Assembly: GCF_900143205.1 (NCBI RefSeq)
Contig: NZ_FRDH01000009.1
Span: 104,282 to 168,281, forward strand
DNA: 64,000 bases
Direction of reading: 5' to 3'
Origin: Butyrivibrio hungatei DSM 14810
GTDB lineage: Bacteria; Bacillota; Clostridia; Lachnospirales; Lachnospiraceae
Shown: positions 25,744 to 36,003 of the stretch, piece after piece
Layout: every line of letters begins with the position of its first letter
Numbering within the stretch: position 1 is the first letter of the stretch
The notes under the pieces: generated by a model
The model's input: only the letters and a program-made list of their open reading frames with translations
What the model was told of the DNA's origin: nothing
Databases searched by the model: none
Translations under genes and position numbers: made by a program

Positions 25744-26505
25744 ATGTCAGATCAGTCTTTATTACAAGTAAAGGATTTATCAGTATCAATAGATAATGAG
25801 CTTCCTATATTACATAAAATTAACTTGGATATTAAGCCAGGGGAGACTCATGTACTTATGGGACCTAACGGTGCTGGTAAGTCAACACTCGGTTATACAC
25901 TTATGGGTAACCCACATTATCAGGTTACAGATGGAAGTATATTATTTGAAGGAGAGGACATAACTCATGCTTCAGCTGATAAAAGAGCTAAGGCAGGAAT
26001 GTTCCTTTCATTCCAGAACCCATTAGAGGTTCCGGGAATTTCACTTGGAAGCTTTATTAGAAATGCATACCATGCTCAGACAGGCGCACCAGTTAAGCTT
26101 TTAGCTTTCCAGAAGTCACTTAAGGCTGCTATGGAGCTTCTTTCTATGGATGAGTCATATGCAGACAGAGACCTTAATGTAGGATTTTCTGGTGGTGAGA
26201 AAAAGAAGGCGGAGATTCTTCAGCTTCTTATGCTTAACCCTAAGCTCGCAATCCTTGATGAGACAGACTCTGGTCTTGATGTAGATGCTGTTCGTACCGT
26301 ATCAAAGGGTATTGAAGAGTACCAGAAAAAGAAGGATGGAGCACTTCTCATCATCACTCATAGCACAAAGATCTTAGAATCACTTCATGTAGACTATACC
26401 CATGTATTAGTTAAGGGAAATATTGTTCATACAGGTGATGGAACTCTTGTTGATGAGATCAATGAACACGGATTTGAGAGATTTGTTTCAGAATTAGGTA
26501 ACTGA
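25744..26505 (+). CDS. sufC: Fe-S cluster assembly ATPase SufC
   Basis: A 253-residue ABC ATPase with Walker A (GPNGAGKST), Q loop, the SufC-type signature region (NVGFSGGEKKKAEILQLLML) and Walker B (LAILDETDSGLDVDAV). It powers the SufBCD scaffold that builds iron-sulfur clusters in the cytoplasm. It is the first gene of sufCBDSU. AGGAAA-type ribosome site upstream; the promoter and palindrome before it probably control the whole operon. Confidence 0.97.
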   Translation: MSDQSLLQVKDLSVSIDNELPILHKINLDIKPGETHVLMGPNGAGKSTLGYTLMGNPHYQVTDGSILFEGEDITHASADKRAKAGMFLSFQNPLEVPGISLGSFIRNAYHAQTGAPVKLLAFQKSLKAAMELLSMDESYADRDLNVGFSGGEKKKAEILQLLMLNPKLAILDETDSGLDVDAVRTVSKGIEEYQKKKDGALLIITHSTKILESLHVDYTHVLVKGNIVHTGDGTLVDEINEHGFERFVSELGN

Positions 26506-26519
26506 TTAAGAGGATAGAT

Positions 26520-27938
26520 ATGAGCGATAACAAGCAGGTTGTTGCGGATATCAACCGCAGCATATACGACTTTAAAGATGTAGAAAATGAAAAAGATTTC
26601 TATCGTCTGGAAGAGGGACTAACTGAGGAAACAGTATTAAAGGTTTCTGAGGAAAAGAACGATCCTGACTGGATGAGAGAATTTAGATTAAAATGTCTAA
26701 AGCTTTATAACGAGATCAAGTTCCCTGACTGGGGGCCAGATATAGATGGCCTTGATATGGACAAGATCTCTTCTTATGTAAGACACAAGTCAGATATGAA
26801 GGGCAAGTGGGAAGATGTTCCTGAAGATATCAAGAATACTTTCGAAAAACTCGGAATCCCACAGGCGGAGAGAGAATCTCTGGCGGGTGTTGGTGCACAG
26901 TATGATTCAGAGCTTGTATATCACAACGTCAAAGATGAAGTTGCAGCTCAGGGCGTAATCTATACAGACTTAGAGTCAGCTCTTCGCGGCGAATATGCTG
27001 ATATGATCAAAGATCATTTTATGAAACTGGTTCCACCTACAGACCACAAGTTTGCGGCTCTTCATGGAGCAGTATGGTCAGGTGGTTCATTTGTGTACGT
27101 TCCAAAGGGAGTTAAGGTAGATATCCCACTTCAGTCATACTTTAGATTGAATGCTGCCGGAGCAGGACAGTTTGAGCACACACTTATTATAGTAGACGAA
27201 GGAGCAGATCTTCATTTCATAGAAGGATGTTCTGCACCTAAATATAATGTAGCGAATCTTCACGCTGGTTGCGTAGAGCTTTACGTTGGCAAGGGAGCAA
27301 GACTTCGTTACTCAACTATTGAGAACTGGTCCAAAAACATGTACAACCTCAACACAAAAAGAGCGCTTGTTGAGGAGAACGGTATCATGGAATGGGTATC
27401 AGGTTCTTTTGGTTCACACACATCATACCTTTATCCTATGACAATCCTTAAGGGTGACCACTCCAAGACAGAGTTTACTGGTATCACTTTTGCTGGTCAG
27501 GGACAGAACCTTGATACAGGTGCCAAGATTGTTCATCAGGGCAAATACACATCATCTTCTATTTCAACAAAGTCTATTTCCAAGGACGGCGGAATCGGAA
27601 CCTACAGAAGTAGCGTAGTTATCCAGAACACAGCCAAGAAGGCAAAGGCATCTGTTTCTTGCGATTCACTTATGCTTGATAGCATTTCAAGAGCAGATAC
27701 AATTCCTGGAATGGACATCAGAACAGATGATGCAGATGTAGGACACGAAGCAAAGATTGGAAGAATCAGTGATGAAGCGGTATTTTATCTTATGTCTCGT
27801 GGCATTAGTGAAGAAGATGCCAAGACAATGATAGTAAGCGGATTTGCGAATCCTGTTTCTAAGGAACTTCCATTAGAATATGCTGTAGAGATGAATAACC
27901 TCATCAAGCTTGAGATGAGTGGACATTCAAATGCGTAA
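26520..27938 (+). CDS. sufB: Fe-S cluster assembly scaffold SufB
   Basis: A 472-residue SufB of typical length with the family hallmarks: WSGGSFVYVPKGVKVDIPLQSYFRLN, the conserved CSAPKYNVANLHAG segment (with the catalytically important Cys in EGCSAP), and C-terminal SCDSLMLDSISRADTIPGMDIR and GHEAKIGRISDEAVFYLMSRGISEEDA. With SufC and SufD it forms the cluster scaffold. It is 14 bp after sufC, with AGAGGATAG before its ATG. Confidence 0.97.
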   Translation: MSDNKQVVADINRSIYDFKDVENEKDFYRLEEGLTEETVLKVSEEKNDPDWMREFRLKCLKLYNEIKFPDWGPDIDGLDMDKISSYVRHKSDMKGKWEDVPEDIKNTFEKLGIPQAERESLAGVGAQYDSELVYHNVKDEVAAQGVIYTDLESALRGEYADMIKDHFMKLVPPTDHKFAALHGAVWSGGSFVYVPKGVKVDIPLQSYFRLNAAGAGQFEHTLIIVDEGADLHFIEGCSAPKYNVANLHAGCVELYVGKGARLRYSTIENWSKNMYNLNTKRALVEENGIMEWVSGSFGSHTSYLYPMTILKGDHSKTEFTGITFAGQGQNLDTGAKIVHQGKYTSSSISTKSISKDGGIGTYRSSVVIQNTAKKAKASVSCDSLMLDSISRADTIPGMDIRTDDADVGHEAKIGRISDEAVFYLMSRGISEEDAKTMIVSGFANPVSKELPLEYAVEMNNLIKLEMSGHSNA

Positions 27939-27950
27939 GAGAGGTCTACA

Positions 27951-29120
27951 ATGAAAAAAGATTTAGACATGAGAGTAAATGTGCTCCCTGTCCTGACTTA
28001 CAACTTTTTGCATGTCAATGACAGCAGGATCACAGGCTCAGATATAACAATTGATTCTTTGGAGTGCCCTGAGGTAGGAACAGTTCCAGCTGGAGTATCA
28101 TTAGATAGAGCAGTATCTTTTGACAAGGCAGGAGACATCTTTAGAGCCAACAAAGATAGAATATTGGTTACTACTGGTGTTCCGGGTGCGCCAAATGCAG
28201 ATATGTCATACAGAGATAAGGACCAGGCCATCAGAACTGGTATGGGTATCGATGTAGATCAGCTTATGATCAGCACAGGGGCTACAGTAGACGTATACAC
28301 TGTTGCAGAAGGAACCAAAGTAGCTGAACCTATCGTTCTTAGATATGAAATGAAGGACGGCCAGGGAAGTCTTTCTGGTCAGGTAGTGCATGCTGGAAGG
28401 AATTCTGAAGTCACGGTTATCATGACTTACATTTCTGATAAAGAAGCTTCTGGTTTCCACGGTGTCAGCACAAGGCTTCTTGCTGAAGAAGGAGCCAAAA
28501 TCAACGTAGTAAAGGTACAGCTTCTTGGAGATGGCTTCATGCATCTTGATGATATTGGTGGCGCATGTTTTGCAAAGGGCCAGATCGATGTTGTCTCATT
28601 AGAGCTTGGCGCCAAGAAATCCTGGGCTGGATGCTATATCAACCTTGTTGAAGGTGAAGCTGTATTTAACAGCAATATGGGATATCTTTGCAGGCAAGAT
28701 CATAACCTTGATATCAACTATGTTTCTGATCACAGAGGCAAGAAGACAAACGCAGATATGCAGTTTAAGGGTGTTTTGATGGATACAGCTCAAAAGACCT
28801 TTAGAGGAACTATAGATTTTAAGAACGGAAGTGCAGGTTCTGCTGGAGATGAGCAGGAAGATACACTCCTTCTTAGCCCTGGCGTTGTGAACAAGACAAT
28901 GCCTGTTATTTTGTGCCAGGAGGAAGACGTTGATGGTAGACATGGTGCTACTATCGGTCAGCTTGGCGAAGAGCTTCTATTCTATATGCAGGCTAGAGGT
29001 ATAGATGAAGAAGAGGCAAAGAAGATCATGATAAAGGCTAGACTTGAGAGCGTGGCTAGGATGATACCTAACCCAGAAATCATGCAGAAAGTTCAGTATT
29101 ATATTCAGAATATAGTATGA
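27951..29120 (+). CDS. sufD: Fe-S cluster assembly protein SufD
   Basis: A 389-residue SufB/SufD-family protein. The C-terminal beta-helix shows GVLMDTAQKTFRGTIDFKNGSAGSAGDEQEDTLLLSP and HGATIGQLGEELLFYMQARGIDEEEAKKIM, the usual SufD end. It forms the SufBC2D scaffold. The N-terminal third is poorly conserved, as usual for SufD. Located 12 bp after sufB with GAGAGG upstream. Confidence 0.94.
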   Translation: MKKDLDMRVNVLPVLTYNFLHVNDSRITGSDITIDSLECPEVGTVPAGVSLDRAVSFDKAGDIFRANKDRILVTTGVPGAPNADMSYRDKDQAIRTGMGIDVDQLMISTGATVDVYTVAEGTKVAEPIVLRYEMKDGQGSLSGQVVHAGRNSEVTVIMTYISDKEASGFHGVSTRLLAEEGAKINVVKVQLLGDGFMHLDDIGGACFAKGQIDVVSLELGAKKSWAGCYINLVEGEAVFNSNMGYLCRQDHNLDINYVSDHRGKKTNADMQFKGVLMDTAQKTFRGTIDFKNGSAGSAGDEQEDTLLLSPGVVNKTMPVILCQEEDVDGRHGATIGQLGEELLFYMQARGIDEEEAKKIMIKARLESVARMIPNPEIMQKVQYYIQNIV

Positions 29121-29139
29121 TCTTACATTGAGGTGGCAA

Positions 29140-30360
29140 ATGAGTAATTTAGGAGATTTCCGCAAGGATTTTGATCAATTAAATTCTGGCGACTATGTAT
29201 ATTTTGATAATGCGGCAACTTCACAGAGACCTAGGCAGGTTTTAGAGGCGGTAAGCAATTTTTACAAGACAGCTAATGCAAATCCATTAAGAGGCTTGTA
29301 TGACTGGAGTATGGCAGCTACAGACGCATATGAGAATTCAAGAGCAGTGGTGGCTGATTTTATCGGAGCATCCAGAGCTGAAGAGATAATCTTTACAAGA
29401 AATACTACAGAGTCATTAAATCTTGTGGCATATAGCTATGGCCTTGAAAATGTTCATGAGGGAGATGAGATCGTTATCTCGGTTATGGAACATCACAGCA
29501 ATATGCTTCCATGGCAGATGGTTGCCAAAAAGAACAATGCAAAGCTTGTGTTTATGGAGCCTTTGGAAGATGGCACTATCACAGAGCAGGAGTATAAGTC
29601 CAAGATAACAGACAAGACTAAGATTGTGGCTATAGGTCATGTATCTAATGTAATGGGTGTTACTAATCCGGTAAAAGAGATTGCTGAGTACGCTCACTCA
29701 AAGGGCGCGATTGTTGTAGTAGATGGTGCCCAGTCAGCACCTCATATGAAAGTTGATGTTAAGGACCTTGGAGCAGACTTTTTTGCCCTTTCTGGACACA
29801 AGATGCTTGCTCCTATGGGAATAGGTGCCCTGTATGGCAGATATGAGCTTTTGGAGCAAATGCAGCCATTTTTAAGAGGCGGTGAGATGATCGAGTATGT
29901 AACAAGAGAAGATGCTACATACGCTGAAATTCCTCACAAATTTGAAGCTGGTACAGTAAATGCTGGTGACGCTGTTGGTCTTGCAGAAGCTATCAAATAT
30001 ATCCAAAACGTTGGATTTGATGCTATAGAGGCTCAGGAACAGAAACTTACAACAATGTTAATGGAAGGACTGGCTAAGCTTCCATATATTAAAGTATATG
30101 GATCAAAAGATCCAAAAAAGCACTGCGGAATAGTTACATTTACAATGGATGGTGTTCATCCTCATGATATGGCTTCAATCCTTAATGACGATCACATCTG
30201 TGTTAGAGCAGGACATCACTGCGCTCAGCCACTTATGCAATTTATAGGGGCTGGTTCAACAGCAAGGGCTAGTGTATACTTTTATAATACAGAGAGTGAA
30301 GTTGAAAGATTTTTAGACAAGCTTTCAAAGGTAAGAGAGGTCATGGGATATGGAGCTTAA
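29140..30360 (+). CDS. sufS: Cysteine desulfurase SufS
   Basis: A 406-residue PLP enzyme of the SufS/CsdA type: NAATSQRP near the N-terminus, the PLP lysine in ALSGHKMLAPMGIGALYG and the persulfide cysteine in VRAGHHCAQPLM. It takes sulfur from cysteine for the SUF scaffold. I place the start at the ATG at 29140 because GAGGTGG is correctly spaced before it; an in-frame TTG at 29128 would put the ribosome site inside the gene. It overlaps sufU by 11 bp. Confidence 0.96.
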   Translation: MSNLGDFRKDFDQLNSGDYVYFDNAATSQRPRQVLEAVSNFYKTANANPLRGLYDWSMAATDAYENSRAVVADFIGASRAEEIIFTRNTTESLNLVAYSYGLENVHEGDEIVISVMEHHSNMLPWQMVAKKNNAKLVFMEPLEDGTITEQEYKSKITDKTKIVAIGHVSNVMGVTNPVKEIAEYAHSKGAIVVVDGAQSAPHMKVDVKDLGADFFALSGHKMLAPMGIGALYGRYELLEQMQPFLRGGEMIEYVTREDATYAEIPHKFEAGTVNAGDAVGLAEAIKYIQNVGFDAIEAQEQKLTTMLMEGLAKLPYIKVYGSKDPKKHCGIVTFTMDGVHPHDMASILNDDHICVRAGHHCAQPLMQFIGAGSTARASVYFYNTESEVERFLDKLSKVREVMGYGA

Positions 30361-30793
30361 ACAGTTATATAGAGAGATTGTTAATGAACATAACCTTCAT
30401 CCAGTTCACAAGGGCAAGATGGAGAATCCAGATCTTGTTTTAAGGGGCGTTAATCCAAGTTGCGGTGATGATATTACACTTCAGCTTAAGATTAAAGATG
30501 GAGTTATTGTAGAAGGGCTATATGATGGAAGCGGATGTGCTATTTCACAGGCTTCTGTTGATATGATGGTAGATCAGATCGTTGGTAAGTCCAAAGAGGA
30601 TGCAATTAAGCTTGCTGGAACATTTATGGGTATGATCAAGGGAGAAGTAACAGATGAGGAGAGCTTAGAGGCTCTTGATGAGGCTGTGGCACTCCAGGAT
30701 GTGGCTCATATGCCGGCGAGAGTTAAATGTGCGGTCCTTGGATGGCATACAATGCAGGAAATGTTAGAACACCCTGAAAAAGCACAGGGATGA
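30350..30793 (+). CDS. sufU: Zinc-dependent sulfurtransferase SufU
   Basis: A 147-residue SufU with the three zinc-binding cysteines in VNPSCGDD, DGSGCAISQAS and ARVKCAVLGW, and the Asp of CGDD as fourth ligand. In Firmicutes SufU accepts the persulfide from SufS and passes it to SufB. Overlap with sufS (11 bp) indicates translational coupling. It is the last gene of the operon; the large hairpin at 30968-31030 is the first terminator-like structure after it. Confidence 0.95.
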   Translation: MELKQLYREIVNEHNLHPVHKGKMENPDLVLRGVNPSCGDDITLQLKIKDGVIVEGLYDGSGCAISQASVDMMVDQIVGKSKEDAIKLAGTFMGMIKGEVTDEESLEALDEAVALQDVAHMPARVKCAVLGWHTMQEMLEHPEKAQG

Positions 30794-30870
30794 GAAAATG
30801 AGTTGCGCTACTCGAAATGACAAGTAAGATACGCTGTGGTCATGCAAGATTCGAAATTTGCAGGGCAGAT

Positions 30871-31045
30871 TCCTCGTTTACGCGGCGTTCGCAGGTAAAA
30901 AGGTGAACCATGCCGACAGATTCGGAACCGCTTCGCTTGTTCCTCATTGTCGCGGCGTTCGCCGTATAAAAAAATAGACATAATTGTTCTTATGTGTGTA
31001 AACACCCACGAACAATATGTCTATTTTTTTGCATGGTTCACTTTA
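30871..31045. repeat. Intergenic direct/inverted repeat with large hairpin
   Basis: This 309-bp gap (30794-31102) holds no gene. Two imperfect direct repeats share CGCGGCGTTCGC and flanks (30871-30899 and 30939-30968). A 21-bp inverted repeat with one bulged base (30968-30989 and 31010-31030) is flanked by A7 and T7 and should act as a bidirectional terminator for sufU. Outside it, AAAGGTGAACCATGC (30898-30912) is inverted at 31031-31044, nesting the hairpin. The arrangement looks like a small mobile or dispersed intergenic repeat, but other copies cannot be checked here. Confidence 0.6.
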
Positions 31046-31102
31046 CGCGCAAAGAAAAAGTACCATCCCCAAAGGATATACCTTCGAAAACAGTACTCGG
31101 CG

Positions 31103-31175
31103 TGCGCTGCCAGGGTCTCGAACCCTGGACAACCTGATTAAGAGTCAGGTGCTCTACCAACTGAGCTAGCAGCGC
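31103..31175 (-). tRNA. tRNA-Lys (CTT)
   Basis: On the minus strand: acceptor GCGCTGC/GCAGCGC, D arm TAGCTCAGTTGGTAGAGCA, anticodon arm CCTGA-CTCTTAA-TCAGG with anticodon CTT, and T arm CAGGGTTCGAGACCCTG. The CCA end is not encoded. Confidence 0.95.
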
Positions 31176-31359
31176 ATTTGTGTTGTTCGGTTGTCTCCGT
31201 GTCTTAACGACAAGTGATATATTACTACGGCTAAAACAGAAATGCAAGCACTTTTTTTAATTTTTTTTAAAAAAATTAAAATCTTCTGTATTTGTGCGGT
31301 TTTCACGGCTCTTTTTTTATGGTAAATTAGATAGGTAATACAGTAATTAGGAGAAAAAA

Positions 31360-32136
31360 ATGATTTTTGATACACATGCTCATTATGATGATGAGCAGTT
31401 TGATGAAGATAGAGAAGAACTTCTTGCGTCTATGGAGGGCGCTGGAATTACAAATATAGTAAATGTTGGAGCAAGTTTAGAGACTACAAGAAAGACTTTG
31501 GAACTCGCACATAAATATGATTTTATCCATGCTGCAGTTGGCGTTCATCCAAGCGAAGTAGCAGAACTGGATGAAGATAAATTTGAACTTCTTAGAGAAT
31601 GGAGTCAGGATGGCAGATGTGTAGCCATAGGAGAGATCGGCCTTGATTATCATTGGCCAGAGCCTTCTCCAGAGCTTCAAAAGAAATGGTTTGCAAGACA
31701 GCTTCAGTTAGCAAGGCAGCAGAGGCTTCCTGTGATCATTCATTCTAGAGATGCTGCATCAGATACTCTCGAAGTTATGAAAGAAAATCATGCAGAAGAG
31801 ATCGGAGGAGTAGTTCACTGTTTCTCATATTCAAAAGAGATTGCTAAGATCTGCGTCGACATGGGATTTTATATTGGTATCGGCGGCGTAGTTACTTTTA
31901 AGAACGGCAAGAAGATGAAGGAAGTTGTGGAGCAGACTCCTATGGAGCGTATTCTTTTGGAGACGGATTCTCCTTACCTCTCGCCGGAACCAAATAGAGG
32001 AAGACGTAATTCATCTCTTAATCTTCCACTGGTGGTAGATGCTATAGCGGCTATTAAGGGCATTAGCGCAGAAGAGGTGATCAAGATTACAGAAGATAAT
32101 GCAAAGCGTATGTATGGTCTTTTGATGGAGGGTTAA
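31360..32136 (+). CDS. tatD: TatD-family metal-dependent deoxyribonuclease
   Basis: A 258-residue TIM-barrel hydrolase with TatD landmarks: DTHAHYDD near the N-terminus, VGVHPSEV, AIGEIGLDYHW, VIIHSRDA, VHCFSYS, and ILLETDSPYLSPEP. The family hydrolyses DNA 3' ends with two metal ions and acts in DNA quality control. rsmA begins directly at its stop codon, so the two are in one operon, a common arrangement in Firmicutes. GGAG lies 7 bp before the start. Confidence 0.95.
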   Translation: MIFDTHAHYDDEQFDEDREELLASMEGAGITNIVNVGASLETTRKTLELAHKYDFIHAAVGVHPSEVAELDEDKFELLREWSQDGRCVAIGEIGLDYHWPEPSPELQKKWFARQLQLARQQRLPVIIHSRDAASDTLEVMKENHAEEIGGVVHCFSYSKEIAKICVDMGFYIGIGGVVTFKNGKKMKEVVEQTPMERILLETDSPYLSPEPNRGRRNSSLNLPLVVDAIAAIKGISAEEVIKITEDNAKRMYGLLMEG

Positions 32137-32997
32137 ATGGCATATCTTGGAAATAGTGCACGTACTAAGGAAGTGCTTGCTAAATACAATATGAGTGCCA
32201 AGAAGAAGTTCGGACAGAACTTTTTGATAGATAATGGCGTTTTAGAAGGAATAGTAGAAGCTTCAGGAGTGACCAAGGATACCTGCGTACTTGAGATTGG
32301 ACCAGGTATTGGAACTCTTACACAGTATCTTGCTGAGTCAGCAAAAAGAGTTATTGCAGTTGAGATCGACAAGACACTTATGCCGGTCCTTGCAGATACA
32401 CTTTCAGAATATGACAATGTTACAGTAATAAACGAAGACGTTTTGAAGGTAGATATAGAATCTATCATCAAGGAATACAATGACAACAAGCCAATTAAGG
32501 TAGTTGCCAACCTTCCTTACTACATTACTACACCTATCATCATGAAGCTTTTTGAAAGCGGAGCTCCTATTGAGAGTGTTACAGTAATGGTTCAGAAGGA
32601 AGTTGCGGACAGAATGGTCATGGGACCAGGTAACAAGGATTATGGAGCTCTTTCTCTTGCAGTAGGATTCTATGCTTCTGCTGAGAACGTTATGGATGTT
32701 CCACCTAGCAGCTTCATACCGCAGCCAGGAGTTGGATCAGCTGTTGTTCATCTTAAAAAGTATGAGAACAAGCCTGTACAGGTAAAGGATGAAAAGTATC
32801 TTTTTGAGATCATCAGGACAGCGTTTAATCAGAGACGCAAAACTTTATCGAATTCACTTTCAAATAATCCAAATTTGAAGGTTTCAAGGGAGCAGGTTCA
32901 AGAAGCACTAGTTAAGATGGGGATTGATGAGAAAGCAAGAGGAGAAGTGCTTGCACTTTCACAGTTTGCAGAGCTTTCCGATATTTTACAAAGATAA
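32137..32997 (+). CDS. rsmA: 16S rRNA dimethyladenosine transferase RsmA (KsgA)
   Basis: A 286-residue methyltransferase with the SAM-binding motif VLEIGPGIGTLTQYLAESA, the catalytic NLPYYITTPIIMKLFE (NLPY) motif, and the C-terminal RTAFNQRRKTLSNSL. It dimethylates two adjacent adenosines at the 3' end of 16S rRNA during 30S assembly. Its ATG directly follows the tatD stop codon. Confidence 0.97.
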   Translation: MAYLGNSARTKEVLAKYNMSAKKKFGQNFLIDNGVLEGIVEASGVTKDTCVLEIGPGIGTLTQYLAESAKRVIAVEIDKTLMPVLADTLSEYDNVTVINEDVLKVDIESIIKEYNDNKPIKVVANLPYYITTPIIMKLFESGAPIESVTVMVQKEVADRMVMGPGNKDYGALSLAVGFYASAENVMDVPPSSFIPQPGVGSAVVHLKKYENKPVQVKDEKYLFEIIRTAFNQRRKTLSNSLSNNPNLKVSREQVQEALVKMGIDEKARGEVLALSQFAELSDILQR

Positions 32998-33001
32998 TAG
33001 C

Positions 33002-33022
33002 CTAGTGTTATACTAACACTAG
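33002..33022. promoter_or_regulatory. Palindrome between rsmA and the TPR gene
   Basis: CTAGTGTTA-TAC-TAACACTAG is a perfect 9-3-9 inverted repeat 35 bp upstream of the next start. It is not followed by a clean T run, so it looks more like an operator than a terminator. Confidence 0.45.
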
Positions 33023-33056
33023 ATATTGTAGTTTTAGTATCAAAGAGGTAGATATT

Positions 33057-35972
33057 TTGGATAAAGTTGAGTACAAGATCAGAGCGGACGAGATAAAAGC
33101 TCTGGTGGGGGAAGGCAGTTTTGCCGAAGCGGTCAAGATCGCTGATACAATTGATTGGAAACGTGTTAAGAGCGTGCAGATGCTCTGTATGATAAGTGAC
33201 TTATACAAGATCAACAGACGTTACGAGGAGAGTAGAGACATTCTCCTTATGGCATATGACAGATTCCCTACAGGAAGGAAGATTGTCTATTCACTGTGTG
33301 AACTTGCTATCAAAATGGGGGAGTTCGTTCAGGCAGTTGAGTATTACAAAGAGTTTGTAAGGATTGCGCCACGCGACACAGCAAGATATATCCTTCAGTA
33401 CAAACTGTATGAGGCTCAGGAAGTTAGTCTTGAAGAGCGTATAGCAGTTCTGGAGGAGTTCAAAAAGCATGATTACAAAGAAAAATGGGTATATGAACTA
33501 GCTTACTTGTATCATCGCGTAGGTCTCACTACTGAGTGTATTGAAACTTGCGATGAGCTTTTCTTGTGGCTTGGTGACGGCAATTATGTTATGAAGGCTC
33601 TTGAACTCAAGGCTCTTCACGAACCTCTTTCTCCTGAGCAGCAGGACAGATATATCAGATACAAGCAGAACCATGGCGGATTCATAGATAAGAGCATCAT
33701 CGTAGACAAGGATGAAGTTGGAACCGATGAGCCTAGAACAGTAGAGATCAAGCAGCCTACCAAGGAGATGCCTCCTGTAACTGATGAGGTGATCCAGGAG
33801 TACAATAATGGCACATATCAGCCAGAGCAGGAGCCTGCTTATGATACACTTCCTACGGATCAGCCTACCCGCGAAATGGACAGGATCGTTTATCCACATA
33901 TTAGCGAGATAAAAGAGCCATCAGTAGACGTAAGTGATTACAACACAATGAACCTTCAGAAAGCCCTTGCAGAGAACTTAAAAGCTGTAATAGGCGACGA
34001 TACAGAAGGTGATCTTAGATCATATGAGCCTGTTACAGGACAGGAGACAAGTCCATCAAGCCCTGTACAGCCTATTACTGCGGAGATATTTGAGGATGAT
34101 CAGGATATTCCTGCAGAGGCAGATCAGGATGACTTTGAGCAGACATCAACTGGAATGGAGGAGCTGTTCTTTGACACACAGACGAATGTATCAGCAGATC
34201 AGGAAAAGACAGATGATGTAGATAAGAAAGAGGCCGTAGAAGAAGTCATAGATGATCTTCCAGAAGATGAAGAAGAGGAAGCTGAGCCGGAGCTTGGAAT
34301 AGATATCAAGTATGGTGGCAACGGCCCTATTCTTGGTGAGGAAAAGACATCCCTCCATCAGCCGGTTTATGAAGAAAAGCCATTAGAGGATGAGGTTCCT
34401 GGAGCAGTCATTCATCCAAATGCTGCATATCAGATGCCTAGCCATTTTGATAATTATCTTTCTCAGGAATACGACGGACAGATCAGTATGGCTGTGGAGC
34501 CTGAGCCAGAAGTTGAGAAACAGATAACTGGTCAGATCAGCATTTCAGAGTACATGCAGAACTGGGAAGACTTCAAAAAGAACCAGCAGGAGAAACAGCT
34601 TCAGCGCGTGAAGATGCTGGTTGCTGAGGAGACTGGAGATCTTTTTGCTGATTATGATGAAAAGACTAAGGCTGGTCTTCAGGAGAAGCTTGAGAAAGCA
34701 ATCTCAGAGGCCCTCAAGAAGGAAAGACACGACAAAGCTTCAGGAAGAGGTGACTGGTCCAAGAATAACGAAGATGTTATTGATGAAGCAGTTGACGGAG
34801 TCATCAAGAATGAAGATATAGATACAACAGTAGTTCCAGAAACTTCAGAGGAAGAGCCAGAAGAAACCGATGTTGAAGAGACTAAGGAAGCTGTGGCTTC
34901 AACTGAGGAAGTAGCAGAAGCTTCTAGCGAAGAGGCTGAAGAGTCTTCTGAGGAAGGAAAAGAATCAGAAGAGACAGCTGAAGAAAAAGAAGAAACTACA
35001 GTAGAGTCTGATGAAGATGAAGACTCAGAGGAAGCCGACGAGTCTGATGAAGAAGTTTCAGAAGACAAGGCTAAAGAAGGTTCTTCTAAGGCTGAGGAAA
35101 AGAAAGAGCCTGAAAAGAAAGAAGCTTACGACAAGAAGACAGGCAAAAAAGCAGATAAAAAGCCTGAGAAGAAGCATGACAAGGGCAAGAGACATATTGG
35201 AAACAGAGAGATCGAAGAGCGCGTAAGAACTATGACTCCAGAGGAGAAGCAGCTCTTTGGACCATACATCCACCACAAAAAGTCCAGAAGGCAGATCATC
35301 AACGCAATTGATAATCTTAGTATGGACGCATTTAGTGGAAACGCTATCGTAACTGGAGAGGAAGGCGCTGGAACAGTAAACCTTGCTAAAGGCCTTATCA
35401 AGGCTGTTCAGGCATCTGATTCGAACTTCAGCGGTAAAGTAGCTAAGATCACAGCCAATACTCTTAACAAGAAGAGCACATCTACAATTTTTGAGAAGCT
35501 TGCAAATGGCGCTCTTATCATTCAGAGGGCAGCAGATCTTACTCCAGAAACAGTTGGAGAACTCCTTAAGATCCTTCAGGAGGAGAATAAGGGACTTATC
35601 ATCGTTATGGAAGATACCAAGGAAGATATGAACAGATTCCTTGATAAGAATCCATCTCTTAAGCAGAGCTTTAATGTAAGAGTAGATATTGAGGCTCTTG
35701 ATGATGATTCACTTGTTGCTTACGCCAAGCAGTACGCATTAGAAAAAGAATATGCTATAGATAACTTAGGTATCTTGGCATTGCATACCAGAATTTCAGA
35801 AAGACAGACACTAGATCATGAAGTGACTGTTTCAGAGGTCAAGGATATCATAGACGATGCGATCTATTATGCAGAGAAGCGCACAGTAGCTCATTTTATT
35901 GATGTTATCGTTAACAAGAGATACGACGAGAACGATATGGTTATCCTCAGAGAAAAAGATTTTATGCACTGA
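33057..35972 (+). CDS. Large TPR / acidic low-complexity / AAA-like protein
   Basis: A 971-residue protein I cannot name. Residues 1-190 form TPR-like helical repeats ([26 protein letters not shown]). Residues about 190-560 are mostly disordered. Residues 600-710 are very Glu/Ser-rich, then Lys-rich (about 690-725). The C-terminal 220 residues resemble an AAA domain ([53 protein letters not shown]), but the P-loop lacks its lysine, so ATP hydrolysis is doubtful. It starts at TTG with AGAGG 8 bp before it. The spurious Ser-rich frame on the other strand mirrors the acidic tract. Role possibly scaffolding. Confidence 0.8.
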   Translation: MDKVEYKIRADEIKALVGEGSFAEAVKIADTIDWKRVKSVQMLCMISDLYKINRRYEESRDILLMAYDRFPTGRKIVYSLCELAIKMGEFVQAVEYYKEFVRIAPRDTARYILQYKLYEAQEVSLEERIAVLEEFKKHDYKEKWVYELAYLYHRVGLTTECIETCDELFLWLGDGNYVMKALELKALHEPLSPEQQDRYIRYKQNHGGFIDKSIIVDKDEVGTDEPRTVEIKQPTKEMPPVTDEVIQEYNNGTYQPEQEPAYDTLPTDQPTREMDRIVYPHISEIKEPSVDVSDYNTMNLQKALAENLKAVIGDDTEGDLRSYEPVTGQETSPSSPVQPITAEIFEDDQDIPAEADQDDFEQTSTGMEELFFDTQTNVSADQEKTDDVDKKEAVEEVIDDLPEDEEEEAEPELGIDIKYGGNGPILGEEKTSLHQPVYEEKPLEDEVPGAVIHPNAAYQMPSHFDNYLSQEYDGQISMAVEPEPEVEKQITGQISISEYMQNWEDFKKNQQEKQLQRVKMLVAEETGDLFADYDEKTKAGLQEKLEKAISEALKKERHDKASGRGDWSKNNEDVIDEAVDGVIKNEDIDTTVVPETSEEEPEETDVEETKEAVASTEEVAEASSEEAEESSEEGKESEETAEEKEETTVESDEDEDSEEADESDEEVSEDKAKEGSSKAEEKKEPEKKEAYDKKTGKKADKKPEKKHDKGKRHIGNREIEERVRTMTPEEKQLFGPYIHHKKSRRQIINAIDNLSMDAFSGNAIVTGEEGAGTVNLAKGLIKAVQASDSNFSGKVAKITANTLNKKSTSTIFEKLANGALIIQRAADLTPETVGELLKILQEENKGLIIVMEDTKEDMNRFLDKNPSLKQSFNVRVDIEALDDDSLVAYAKQYALEKEYAIDNLGILALHTRISERQTLDHEVTVSEVKDIIDDAIYYAEKRTVAHFIDVIVNKRYDENDMVILREKDFMH

Positions 35973-36003
35973 TTACAAATTATAAGCGAGGGGGCTTTGT
36001 AGT

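Noticed and set aside
34679..35068. Minus-strand Ser-rich reading frame
   Set aside because: Mirror image of the Glu/Ser-rich codons of the 971-residue gene; no independent start signal.
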